Shown here one piece after another: positions 6,172-13,783 of a DNA stretch of 16,461 nt. Position 1 is the first letter of the stretch, and every line of letters begins with the position of its first letter. The notes beneath the pieces are model-generated. The model was given only the letters and a program-made list of their open reading frames with translations. It did no database searches and had not been told where the DNA came from. The stretch lies in the NCBI GenBank assembly GCA_023252095.1, contig JAHEXN010000041.1, positions 1-16,461 on the forward strand. Direction: 5' to 3'. The translations under genes and the position numbers were made by a program. The stretch comes from Actinomycetes bacterium (GTDB lineage: Bacteria; Actinomycetota; Actinomycetes; Propionibacteriales; Nocardioidaceae).

Positions 6172-7257
6172 GTGTCCTTGACCGACCCTGCCCTGCCGAC
6201 CCCTGCGCGGCTGCGAGCCCTGGCAGCAGCCACGACGCTCGGAGCCCTGCTGACGCTCGCCGCCTGCGGCGGAGCCGCCGAGTCCGAGTCCGAGACCTCC
6301 GCCGGGCCGGTCACGCTCGAGAACTGCGACGAGGAGACGACGTACGACGGCACCGCCGAGCGCATCGTCGCGACGAGCAACTCCGCCAACATCGGCACCC
6401 TGTTGCGGGTCGGTGCGCTCGGCCAGATCGCCGCGATGTCGCTGTCGACCGGCAACGACGCGATCCTGAACGACCTCTACGACGTCGACGTCAGCGACGT
6501 CCCCCGCCTCAAGAGCCCGATCTCGATGGAGTCGATCGTGGGCGCCGACCCCGACCTCCTCGTGGGCTCGTACAGCGGCCTCTTCTCGGGCTCCTCGGGC
6601 GTCACCCGGGAGGCCGCCGCCGACCAGGGCGTCCCGACCTACGTCATCTCCGACAGCTGCCGCCAGGACCCGGCCGACGCCGGCTCGAAGCTCGGCACGA
6701 TGGGTCCGTGGGACGCGGTGCGCGCCGACATCACCAACTACGGCGAGCTCACGAGTCACACCGACGAGGCCGCCGCCGCGCTGGCGGAGCTCGACGAGCG
6801 TCTCGCCGCCCTGGAGGACGCCCCGCAGGCCGACGCCGCTCCCGAGGTGCTGCTGTTCGACAGCGCCACGACCGACGTCTACACATCGGGCCGCAACGGC
6901 CCGCCGCAGGGCATCATCGAGGCGGCCGGCGCCGAGAACGTCTTCGGCGACGAGGACACGACCTGGTTCCGGGCCGCGTGGGAGACCGTCGCGTCGCGCG
7001 AGCCCGACGTCATCGTCGTGATGGACTACCGCAGCGACAACCCGAACGAGGTCGAGGAGAAGCTCGCCACGATCCGCACCCACGCCGCGCTGAAGGACAC
7101 CGCCGCGGTCAAGGAGGACCGGATCATCGTGCTCCCGCTCGTGCTGTTCACGAGCGGCTACCCCAACATCGAGGCCGCCGAGCAGCTGCGCGCCGGCCTG
7201 GAGGAGCTCGGTCTCCTGCCGGAGACCGACATCGCGGGCACGCTCGATCTCTCGTGA
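6172..7257 (+). CDS. Substrate-binding lipoprotein of ABC importer 2
   Basis: Extracytoplasmic binding protein (361 residues from the GTG at 6172) of the FecB/BtuF fold. The N-terminus has a hydrophobic core and lipobox LAAC with Cys32. VTLENC, then TAERIVATSNSANIGTLLRVG, opens the mature domain. C52 and C163 match the cysteine pair of lipoprotein 1, but the vicinal CC of that protein is absent and overall similarity is low, so the two probably bind different ligands. GTG 6157 is an alternative in-frame start. I prefer 6172 because its distance from the P13-like hairpin matches operon 1, although no strong Shine-Dalgarno is seen for either. Its stop overlaps the next start (GTGA). Confidence 0.88.
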   Translation: MSLTDPALPTPARLRALAAATTLGALLTLAACGGAAESESETSAGPVTLENCDEETTYDGTAERIVATSNSANIGTLLRVGALGQIAAMSLSTGNDAILNDLYDVDVSDVPRLKSPISMESIVGADPDLLVGSYSGLFSGSSGVTREAAADQGVPTYVISDSCRQDPADAGSKLGTMGPWDAVRADITNYGELTSHTDEAAAALAELDERLAALEDAPQADAAPEVLLFDSATTDVYTSGRNGPPQGIIEAAGAENVFGDEDTTWFRAAWETVASREPDVIVVMDYRSDNPNEVEEKLATIRTHAALKDTAAVKEDRIIVLPLVLFTSGYPNIEAAEQLRAGLEELGLLPETDIAGTLDLS

Positions 7258-8054
7258 CGTCCGACCCGGCCCTGCTCGGGCTCGCCGCGACGGACCCGGA
7301 CCACTACCTGGTCCGTCGCGGTGAGACCGGTTCCGGCCCCGGATGGCGTTCGACGACCGAGCTCGGTGAGCCGGCCGCGTGGCCCGACATCGCGCAGGAC
7401 TACGCGGTCGACCTCGGCGGCGCCAACACCGTGGTCGGCGGCTCCTGCGCGCTCCAGGGCTACGCCTGGCGGGTCGCGAGCCTCTCGATCGGGCGGTGGG
7501 CAGTCTCGGGTCACGGACTCGCCCTGGCCGAGGCCGAGCTGCGGGTGCGACTGCGCTCGGGGCGCACCGTCGGGCTGGCCGTCGGCGGGGTGACGGTCGG
7601 CGGGCCCACGACTCCCGAGACCCTCGCGGCCGACCTGGTCAGCCATCTGACGCCCGTGGTCGAGGCGTCGCGCACGGTCTCGCGGCTCCGCGCTCACGTC
7701 GCTTGGGGCAACGTGGGCAGCGCCGTTGCGAGCGCGTGGCGCCGGGTGCACGACGCCGTGCCGCCCGCGCGACGCCCCGAGGTGCTGCGGGCCGCTCAGG
7801 CCTGCCTCGAGGCCCCGGCCTGGCCGTGGGACGAGGCGCCGATCGAGTGGCAGGTGTCCGAGGGCCGCCCGCTGCGCTACCGGCGCACGACGTGCTGCCT
7901 GATCCGTCTCGCGCCCGGCCACTCCGCCTGCACGGCCTGCGCGGACATCGAACCTGCGGCGAACCAGCGGCGATGGGCCGAGGCGGAGGCCACCCGACCC
8001 TCGATCCCGTCGCTGCCGAGGATCGGGACGGTGGGTGCGCATGTCGGACGCTGA
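7254..8054 (+). CDS. FhuF-like [2Fe-2S] protein 2
   Basis: A 266-residue protein with the FhuF-type C-terminal motif CC-x10-C-x2-C (C214, C215, C226, C229). WGNVGSAV (151-158) corresponds to WGNAASAV of the smaller paralogue. No export signal or membrane helix is apparent, so it should be cytoplasmic. It starts with GTG at 7254, overlapping the lipoprotein stop (GTGA), and runs 14 nt into the permease gene, so it is translated as an integral part of importer operon 2 behind a cobalamin riboswitch. This is stronger regulatory evidence for a B12-linked role than exists for the first paralogue. Reduction of an imported Co(III) chelate or corrinoid is the favoured inference; classic ferric-siderophore reduction is the main alternative. 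A proline/arginine-rich tail of about 35 residues follows the cluster motif. Confidence 0.83.
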   Translation: MTSDPALLGLAATDPDHYLVRRGETGSGPGWRSTTELGEPAAWPDIAQDYAVDLGGANTVVGGSCALQGYAWRVASLSIGRWAVSGHGLALAEAELRVRLRSGRTVGLAVGGVTVGGPTTPETLAADLVSHLTPVVEASRTVSRLRAHVAWGNVGSAVASAWRRVHDAVPPARRPEVLRAAQACLEAPAWPWDEAPIEWQVSEGRPLRYRRTTCCLIRLAPGHSACTACADIEPAANQRRWAEAEATRPSIPSLPRIGTVGAHVGR

Positions 8055-9087
8055 CTCCCGCAGGCCGCCGGTCCTGCTGCTCACGGTGGCGGCCACGGTC
8101 GTGCTGCTGGTGAGCCTGCCGATCGCGACCGCGCTGGGCGCCACGAGCATCCCGTGGTCGGAGGTCGTCGAGGTCTGGCGCTCGCGCCTCCAGGGTGTGC
8201 CGAGCGACGCGACATCCGACACGATCGTGTGGAACATCCGGGCGCCCCGCGTGCTGCTCGCGGCCATCGTCGGAGCCGGACTCGCGATCGCCGGGACGGT
8301 GGTCCAGACGCTGGTCCGCAACCCGCTCGCGGACCCCTACCTTCTCGGCGTCTCGTCCGGCGCGAGCGTCGGAGCCACCGCCGTCATCACGCTCGGGGTG
8401 CTCAGCTCGACCGGCACGTGGGCCCTCTCGGTCGGCGCCATGATCGGTGCGGTCGTCGCGGCGGCCACGGTCTTCGGCATCGCGATGGGGCAGGGCGGAC
8501 TCACGCCGCTCCGCCTGGTGCTGACGGGCACGGTGCTCGCGTCGGCCTTCTCGGCGATCGCGAGCTACCTGGTGTTCCGCAGCGAGGAGCCGCAGGCCGC
8601 TCAGAGCGTCCTGTTCTGGCTGCTCGGCAGCCTCGCCCGGGCGTCGTGGGAGCAGCTGCTCCTGCCCGTCGTGGCCACGGTCCTGGCGGCCTTGGTCATC
8701 GTCGTGCTGCGGGGCTGGCTGGACGCGTTGCTCGCCGGCCCTGACGTCGCGGCGAGCCTCGGCGTGCCGGTCGCCCGGCTGCGCGTCGCCCTCTTCGTGC
8801 TGCAGGCGCTGCTCGTGGGCGTGCTGGTCGCGGTGGCCGGAGGCATCGGCTTCGTGGGCCTGATCGTGCCCCACGTGGCGCGGCTCCTGGTGGGTCCGCT
8901 GCACGGGCGCATGGTCCCGGTGGCGGCGCTGGTCGGGGCGATCTTCCTCGTGTGGGTCGACGTCGCGGCCCGCACCCTCGCGACCCCGCAGGACATCCCG
9001 CTCAGCGTCGTCACGGGCGTCGTCGGTGCCCCGGTCTTCCTGGTGCTGCTCGGCCGCCGCCGCTACCGGTTCGGAGGGGAGTCATGA
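8041..9087 (+). CDS. ABC importer 2 permease, FecCD/BtuC family
   Basis: Multi-span membrane protein (348 residues from ATG 8041) with family landmarks WNIRAPRVLLAAIVGAGLA, the RNPLADPYLLGVSSGAS block and the coupling segment GFVGLIVPHVARLLVG near the C-terminal third. It is clearly homologous to the permease of importer 1 but diverged along its length. A GTG six bases upstream (8035) is an equally possible start, adding two residues; the upstream GGTGGG is a weak ribosome site for either. The gene overlaps the FhuF-like gene by 14 nt and the ATPase gene by ATGA. With the neighbouring lipoprotein and ATPase it forms a complete importer. Confidence 0.92.
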   Translation: MSDADSRRPPVLLLTVAATVVLLVSLPIATALGATSIPWSEVVEVWRSRLQGVPSDATSDTIVWNIRAPRVLLAAIVGAGLAIAGTVVQTLVRNPLADPYLLGVSSGASVGATAVITLGVLSSTGTWALSVGAMIGAVVAAATVFGIAMGQGGLTPLRLVLTGTVLASAFSAIASYLVFRSEEPQAAQSVLFWLLGSLARASWEQLLLPVVATVLAALVIVVLRGWLDALLAGPDVAASLGVPVARLRVALFVLQALLVGVLVAVAGGIGFVGLIVPHVARLLVGPLHGRMVPVAALVGAIFLVWVDVAARTLATPQDIPLSVVTGVVGAPVFLVLLGRRRYRFGGES

Positions 9088-9842
9088 CGACCCATCTCGA
9101 GGCGACCGCGGTGGAGTGCCGCCGCGGTCGGAGCACGATCCTCTCCGGGGTCGACCTCGCGGTCGACGTCGGCGAGCGGGTCGCGCTGGTCGGTCCCAAC
9201 GGCGCGGGCAAGTCCACGCTGCTGCGGGTGCTGGCCGGGATCGACGCACCTCACGCAGGGTCCGTCCTGCTGCGCGGCACTCGTGTGCACGACATGCGCT
9301 CGCGTGACCGTGCGCGGGAGATCGCCGTGGTCTCCCAGCACGAGCTGCCGCCAGCGGACCTGCTGGTGCGTGAGCTCGTGGCGCTCGGACGCGTGCCGCA
9401 CCGGTCCCCGTGGTCGAGCGAGCCCGACGACCACGCGATCGAGGCGCTCGACCGGCTCGGCCTGCGGGCGTTCGCCGACCGGCCCGTCGACCGGCTGTCC
9501 GGCGGCGAGCTGCGACGCGTGCTCGTCGCACGGGCGCTGGCCCAGGAGGCGCCGGTGCTGGTGCTGGACGAGCCGACCAACCACCTCGACCTGCGTCACC
9601 AGCACGAGCTGCTCGGCACCGTCCGCGACCTCGGCCTCACGGTCGTCGCCGCGATCCACGACCTGGGCCTGGCCGCGCGGTACTTCGACCGGGTGGCGGT
9701 CGTGCACGACGGCGGCCTCGTCGCGCAGGGGGACCCGGACGACGTGCTGACGACCGATCTCGTCCAGCGGGTCTTCGGCGTGCGCGTCGCTCGTGTCCTG
9801 CACCCAGAGACCGGCGAGCCGCACCTGCTCGTCGACCCGTGA
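9084..9842 (+). CDS. ABC importer 2 ATPase, BtuD/FecE type
   Basis: Cytoplasmic nucleotide-binding subunit, 252 residues. Motifs: Walker A GPNGAGKS (37-44), Q-loop VVSQHE (82-87), signature LSGGELRR (138-145), Walker B VLVLDEPT (158-165), H-loop His192. The GRVPHRSPW segment parallels GRLPHRAPW in the first ATPase. The start ATG overlaps the permease stop (ATGA) and has GGAGGGGAG just upstream. It is the last gene of operon 2; the cobN promoter candidate begins 25 nt after its stop, leaving no room for a separate terminator that I could recognise. Confidence 0.93.
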   Translation: MTTHLEATAVECRRGRSTILSGVDLAVDVGERVALVGPNGAGKSTLLRVLAGIDAPHAGSVLLRGTRVHDMRSRDRAREIAVVSQHELPPADLLVRELVALGRVPHRSPWSSEPDDHAIEALDRLGLRAFADRPVDRLSGGELRRVLVARALAQEAPVLVLDEPTNHLDLRHQHELLGTVRDLGLTVVAAIHDLGLAARYFDRVAVVHDGGLVAQGDPDDVLTTDLVQRVFGVRVARVLHPETGEPHLLVDP

Positions 9843-9867
9843 CCGCCGACCGGACACCCGTGGCGGA

Positions 9868-9873
9868 TACGCT
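9868..9873 (+). promoter_or_regulatory. Putative -10 box for the cobN riboswitch transcript
   Basis: TACGCT fits TANNNT and lies 6 nt before the likely 5' end of the third aptamer, as in the other two leaders. The -35 region is weak. Read-through from importer operon 2 is also possible. Confidence 0.4.
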
Positions 9874-9879
9874 GGGCGC

Positions 9880-9990
9880 ACCGTCCGCGTGGACCAGGAA
9901 CCCGGTGCGACTCCGGGGCGGTTCCGCCACTGTGACCGAGCTCGCCCCGTGAATGACGGGGGAGCCCGGCAGCCAGACACTGACCACCGG
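9880..9990 (+). promoter_or_regulatory. Cobalamin riboswitch 3 (different subtype)
   Basis: The core CAGGAACCCGGTGCGACTCC is followed by P5 GGCG-GTTC-CGCC and the CCGCCACTGTGACC block, then a shorter middle region and GGCAGCCAGACACTGACC. The last elements replace the GCGGTGAGGG and CCGAAGACCTGC blocks of riboswitches 1 and 2. GTGG at 9889-9892 can pair with CCAC at 9984-9987 near the ends. Boundaries are approximate. It should control cobN and possibly cobF. Confidence 0.9.
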
Positions 9991-10009
9991 ACTTCCACGA
10001 GTCATCCAT

Positions 10010-10023
10010 GGGGCGAGAACCCC
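10010..10023 (+). promoter_or_regulatory. Hairpin abutting the cobN Shine-Dalgarno (P13 candidate)
   Basis: GGGG, loop CGAGAA, CCCC, directly followed by GAAGGAG and then the cobN ATG. GAAC at 10017-10020 is exactly complementary to the L5 loop GTTC (9921-9924) of riboswitch 3, so this can serve as the kissing-loop partner. It is a short hairpin, and the assignment is inference. Confidence 0.5.
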
Positions 10024-10036
10024 GAAGGAGCACGTC

Positions 10037-13000
10037 ATGACCCGCATCGCGCTGCTGTCCACGTCCGACACCGACCTGCTGTCGGCCCGCGCGAGCGGAG
10101 CCGACTACGTGTGGGCCAACCCGTCCCGCCAGGTCGAGGGCCACCAGTCGATGGCCGAGGTGATCGAGGCGTCGGACCTCGTGATCGCCCGGGTCCTCGG
10201 CTCCCCGCAGGACCTCTGCGCCGGCTTCGACCGCATCCGCTCCACGGGCAAGCCCATGATCGTGCTCGGCGGCGAGCTCACGCCGAACGCCGAGCTCATG
10301 GAGATGTCGACCGTGCCGGTCGGTGTGGCGGCCGAGGCGCACCGCTACCTCGTCGAGGGTGGTCCCGCCAACCTCACGCAGCTGCACGCCTTCGCCTCCG
10401 ACACCGTGCTGCTCACGGGTGAGGGCTTCGCGCCGCCGCACCAGGTGCCGACGTGGGGCTGGCTCGACCGCCCCGAGGTGGCTGGCGATCTTCCGCGCGT
10501 CGGCGTGCTGTTCTACCGCGCGCACCACACCGCGGGCAACGAGGACTTCGCGCACGCGCTCGCCGACGCGATCGACGCCACGGGTGAGGCCGTCGGTCTC
10601 CCGGTCTTCTCGAGCTCGCTGCGCTCGGCTCCCGACGACCTCTACGCGGCGCTCGGCTCGCTCGACGCGCTGATCGTCACGGTCCTGGCGGCCGGTGGCT
10701 CCACGCCGGCCTCGGCCTCGGCCGGTGGCAACGACGAGGCCTGGGACGTCGCCCGGATGGCGGCGCTCGACATCCCGATCCTGCAGGGCCTGTGCCTCAC
10801 GTCGAGCCGCGAGGAGTGGCTCGCCAACGACGACGGCGTCACGCCGCTCGACTCGGCCAACCAGATCGCGATCCCCGAGTTCGACGGACGCATCATCACG
10901 GCGCCGTTCTCGTTCAAGGAGATCGACGAGGACGGGCTGCCCCGCTACGTGGCCGACCCCGAGCGCTGCGACCGCGTCGCCCGCATCGCGGTGCACCACG
11001 CCCGCCTCGGCCACGTGCCGGCCTCGGAACGCCGCATCGCGCTGATGCTGTCGGCGTACCCCACCAAGCACAGCCGCGTCGGCAACGCGGTGGGCCTCGA
11101 CACCCCGGTCTCGACCGTCCGCCTGCTGCGTCGCATGGCCGAGGCGGGCTACGACCTCGGTGAGGACAACGAGGTGTTGCGCATCATCGCGATGGACGAC
11201 GACACGGCCGCCGGTGACGCCCTGATCCACACGCTGATCGACGCCGGCGGCCAGGACGAGGAGTGGCTGACCAACGCGCAGCTCACCGAGTCGCACGTGC
11301 GCATCACGCCTGAGCAGTACGAGGAGTGGACCGCCGACCTCCCGCAGGACCTCAAGGACGAGATCGTCGAGGCGTGGGGCTCCGCGCCCGGCACGCTGTT
11401 CGTGAACGCCGACGGCCACGTCGTGCTCGCGACCCTGCAAGCCGGCAACGTCGTGCTGCTGATCCAGCCGCCCCGCGGCTTCGGCGAGAACCCCGTCGCG
11501 ATCTACCACGATCCCGACATGGCCCCGTCGCACCACTACCTCGCGGCCTACCGCTGGCTGCGGGCCCAGCCCGACCGCGGCGGCTTCGGCGCGCACGCCG
11601 TCGTGCACCTGGGCAAGCACGGCTCGATGGAGTGGCTGCCCGGCAAGAACGCTGCGCTGTCCGCCTCGTGCGCGACCGACGCCGCGATCGCCGACCTGCC
11701 GCTGATCTACCCGTTCCTCGTCAACGACCCGGGCGAGGGCGCGCAGGCCAAGCGCCGCGCGCACGCCGTGATCGTCGACCACCTCATCCCGCCCATGGCG
11801 CGCGCCGAGACGTACGGCGACATCGCGCGCCTCGAGCAGCTGCTCGACGAGTACGGCAACATCGCCGCGATGGACCCGGCCAAGCTGCCGGCGATCCGGG
11901 GCGAGATCTGGACGCTGATGCGCTCGGCCGAGATGCACCGCGACCTCGGTCTCGAGGAGCAGCCCGACGACGAGTCGTTCGACGACTTCATCATGCACGT
12001 CGACGGCTGGCTCTGCGAGATCAAGGACGTCCAGATCCGTGACGGTCTGCACGTCCTCGGCCAGGCTCCGCAGGGCTCGGTTCAGGTCGACCTCGTGCTG
12101 GCGATCCTGCGGGCATCGCAGGTGTGGGGCGGTGAATCCGGCGCGGTGTCCGGCCTGCGCGCGGCGCTCGGCCTGAAGGAGAACGAGGCCACGACCGTGG
12201 TCGACGAGATCGAGGCGCAGGCGCGCGCCCTGGTCGAGGGCCTGGCGGCCTCCGGCTGGGACCCGGCCGCGGCCTCGGGCCTCCACGACGACCCGGGCGT
12301 GCAGTCAGTCCTGCAGTTCGCGGCCACGCAGGTCGTGCCGCGACTCGACGGCACCGCGAACGAGCTCGACGCGATCCTGCACGCGCTCGAGGGGGGCTTC
12401 ATCCCCGCCGGACCGTCGGGCTCGCCGCTGCGGGGGTTGGTCAACGTGCTCCCCACGGGCCGCAACTTCTACACCGTCGATCCGCGCGCCGTCCCCTCGC
12501 GCCTGGCGTGGGGCACGGGCCAAGCCATGGCCGAGTCGCTTCTCGCGAAGTACCTCGAGGAGACCGGCGAGTACCCGGCCTCGGTGGGTCTCTCGGTGTG
12601 GGGCACGTCGGCGATGCGCACGAGCGGCGACGACATCGCCGAGGTGCTCGCCCTGCTGGGCGTGCGTCCGGTGTGGGACGAGGCCTCGCGCCGCGTGGCT
12701 GACCTTGAGGTCGTGCCGCTCGAGGAGCTGGGCCGCCCACGCATCGACGTCACGGTGCGGATCTCGGGCTTCTTCCGCGACGCGTTCCCGCACGTCGTGG
12801 CGATGCTCGACGACGCGGTTCAGCTCGTGGCCGGCCTCGACGAGCCCGCTGACAAGAACTTCGTGCGGGCGCACACGCAGGCCGACCTCGCCGAGCACGG
12901 CGACGACCGCCGGGCCACGACCCGCATCTTCGGCTCGGCCCCCGGGTCGTACGGCGCGGGCATCCTGCAGCTCGTCGAGTCGGGCACGTGGCGCGACGAC

Positions 13001-13642
13001 GCCGACCTCGCCGAGGTCTACACGGCGTGGGGCGGCTTCGCGTATGGACGCGACCTCTCCGGCGTGCCGGCGGCCGACGACATGCGCTCGTCCTACAAGC
13101 GCATCAAGGTCGCCGCGAAGAACATCGACACCCGCGAGCACGACATCGCCGACTCGGACGATTACTACCAGTACCACGGCGGAATGGTCGCGACCGTGCG
13201 CGCGCTGACGGGCTCCGACCCGAAGGCGTACGTCGGCGACTCGACCTCGCCCGACTCGGTGCGCACCCGCACGCTGCAGGAGGAGACCAACCGCGTCTTC
13301 CGCTCGCGCGTCGTCAACCCGCGCTGGATCGGCGCGATGCGCCGCCACGGCTACAAGGGCGCGTTCGAGCTCGCGGCCACGGTCGACTACCTGTTCGGCT
13401 TCGACGCCACGGCCGGCGTCGTGCACGACTGGATGTACGAGTCGCTCGCGAAGGAGTACGTGCTCGATCCCGAGACCCAGGAGTTCATGCGCACGTCGAA
13501 CCCGTGGGCCCTGTGCGGCATCGTCGAGAAGCTCGATGAGGCAGCCGAGCGCGGTCTGTGGGCCGAGCCCGACCCGGAGGTCGTGGCCGCGATGCACGCG
13601 GTCTACCTCGAGGTCGAGGGCGACCTGGAGGACCGGGCGTGA
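10037..13642 (+). CDS. cobN: Cobaltochelatase large subunit
   Basis: Large subunit (1201 residues) of the ATP-dependent aerobic cobaltochelatase, which inserts Co(II) into hydrogenobyrinate a,c-diamide. It normally works with CobS/CobT or ChlI/ChlD-like partners, none of which is in this window. The magnesium-chelatase H/CobN signature GKHGSMEWLPGK lies at about residues 526-537, followed by LPLIYPFLVNDPGEGAQAKR and, late in the protein, the DDYYQYHGGM and NPRWIGAMRRHGYKGA segments typical of the family. The ATG at 10037 is preceded by GAAGGAG at 6 nt spacing and by the third cobalamin riboswitch. An upstream in-frame ATG at 9953 lies inside the aptamer and is rejected. Length is normal and no interruption is seen. 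Confidence 0.97.
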   Translation: MTRIALLSTSDTDLLSARASGADYVWANPSRQVEGHQSMAEVIEASDLVIARVLGSPQDLCAGFDRIRSTGKPMIVLGGELTPNAELMEMSTVPVGVAAEAHRYLVEGGPANLTQLHAFASDTVLLTGEGFAPPHQVPTWGWLDRPEVAGDLPRVGVLFYRAHHTAGNEDFAHALADAIDATGEAVGLPVFSSSLRSAPDDLYAALGSLDALIVTVLAAGGSTPASASAGGNDEAWDVARMAALDIPILQGLCLTSSREEWLANDDGVTPLDSANQIAIPEFDGRIITAPFSFKEIDEDGLPRYVADPERCDRVARIAVHHARLGHVPASERRIALMLSAYPTKHSRVGNAVGLDTPVSTVRLLRRMAEAGYDLGEDNEVLRIIAMDDDTAAGDALIHTLIDAGGQDEEWLTNAQLTESHVRITPEQYEEWTADLPQDLKDEIVEAWGSAPGTLFVNADGHVVLATLQAGNVVLLIQPPRGFGENPVAIYHDPDMAPSHHYLAAYRWLRAQPDRGGFGAHAVVHLGKHGSMEWLPGKNAALSASCATDAAIADLPLIYPFLVNDPGEGAQAKRRAHAVIVDHLIPPMARAETYGDIARLEQLLDEYGNIAAMDPAKLPAIRGEIWTLMRSAEMHRDLGLEEQPDDESFDDFIMHVDGWLCEIKDVQIRDGLHVLGQAPQGSVQVDLVLAILRASQVWGGESGAVSGLRAALGLKENEATTVVDEIEAQARALVEGLAASGWDPAAASGLHDDPGVQSVLQFAATQVVPRLDGTANELDAILHALEGGFIPAGPSGSPLRGLVNVLPTGRNFYTVDPRAVPSRLAWGTGQAMAESLLAKYLEETGEYPASVGLSVWGTSAMRTSGDDIAEVLALLGVRPVWDEASRRVADLEVVPLEELGRPRIDVTVRISGFFRDAFPHVVAMLDDAVQLVAGLDEPADKNFVRAHTQADLAEHGDDRRATTRIFGSAPGSYGAGILQLVESGTWRDDADLAEVYTAWGGFAYGRDLSGVPAADDMRSSYKRIKVAAKNIDTREHDIADSDDYYQYHGGMVATVRALTGSDPKAYVGDSTSPDSVRTRTLQEETNRVFRSRVVNPRWIGAMRRHGYKGAFELAATVDYLFGFDATAGVVHDWMYESLAKEYVLDPETQEFMRTSNPWALCGIVEKLDEAAERGLWAEPDPEVVAAMHAVYLEVEGDLEDRA

Positions 13643-13697
13643 GCGGGATCGACTGGTGGTGAACCCGACGGGGGACTCGGGCCAGCTCCACCCGTTC

Positions 13698-13775
13698 CCT
13701 GAGGTGCGCCCTTCGAGGCTCGTCGTTCCTCCTCGCACCTCAGGAACCCGAGCTCTGGCGAGGAGCCTCGAAGGG
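13698..13775. repeat. Interleaved inverted repeats (REP-like) between cobN and cobF
   Basis: Two perfect inverted repeats are interleaved in the order A, B, A', B'. A is CCTGAGGTGCG (13698-13708) with A' CGCACCTCAGG (13734-13744). B is CCCTTCGAGGCTC (13709-13721) with B' GAGCCTCGAAGGG (13763-13775), extendable to 17 nt with one mismatch. Folded together they would make a pseudoknot. From memory, units of this kind recur between genes of Nocardioidaceae-type actinobacteria. B' contains AAGGG, the best Shine-Dalgarno for cobF, 8 nt from its ATG. The rest of the 141-bp gap (13643-13697, 13776-13783) shows nothing recognisable. Confidence 0.85.
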
Positions 13776-13783
13776 TCCTGCGG

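Noticed and set aside
9953..10036. Upstream in-frame ATG extending CobN by 28 residues
   Set aside because: It lies inside the riboswitch aptamer, has no family similarity, and the ATG at 10037 has GAAGGAG at good spacing.
10037..13642. CobN as magnesium chelatase subunit H (BchH/ChlH)
   Set aside because: The families share the GxHGxxEWLPGK motif, but the cobalamin riboswitch, cob gene neighbours and C-terminal motifs favour CobN.
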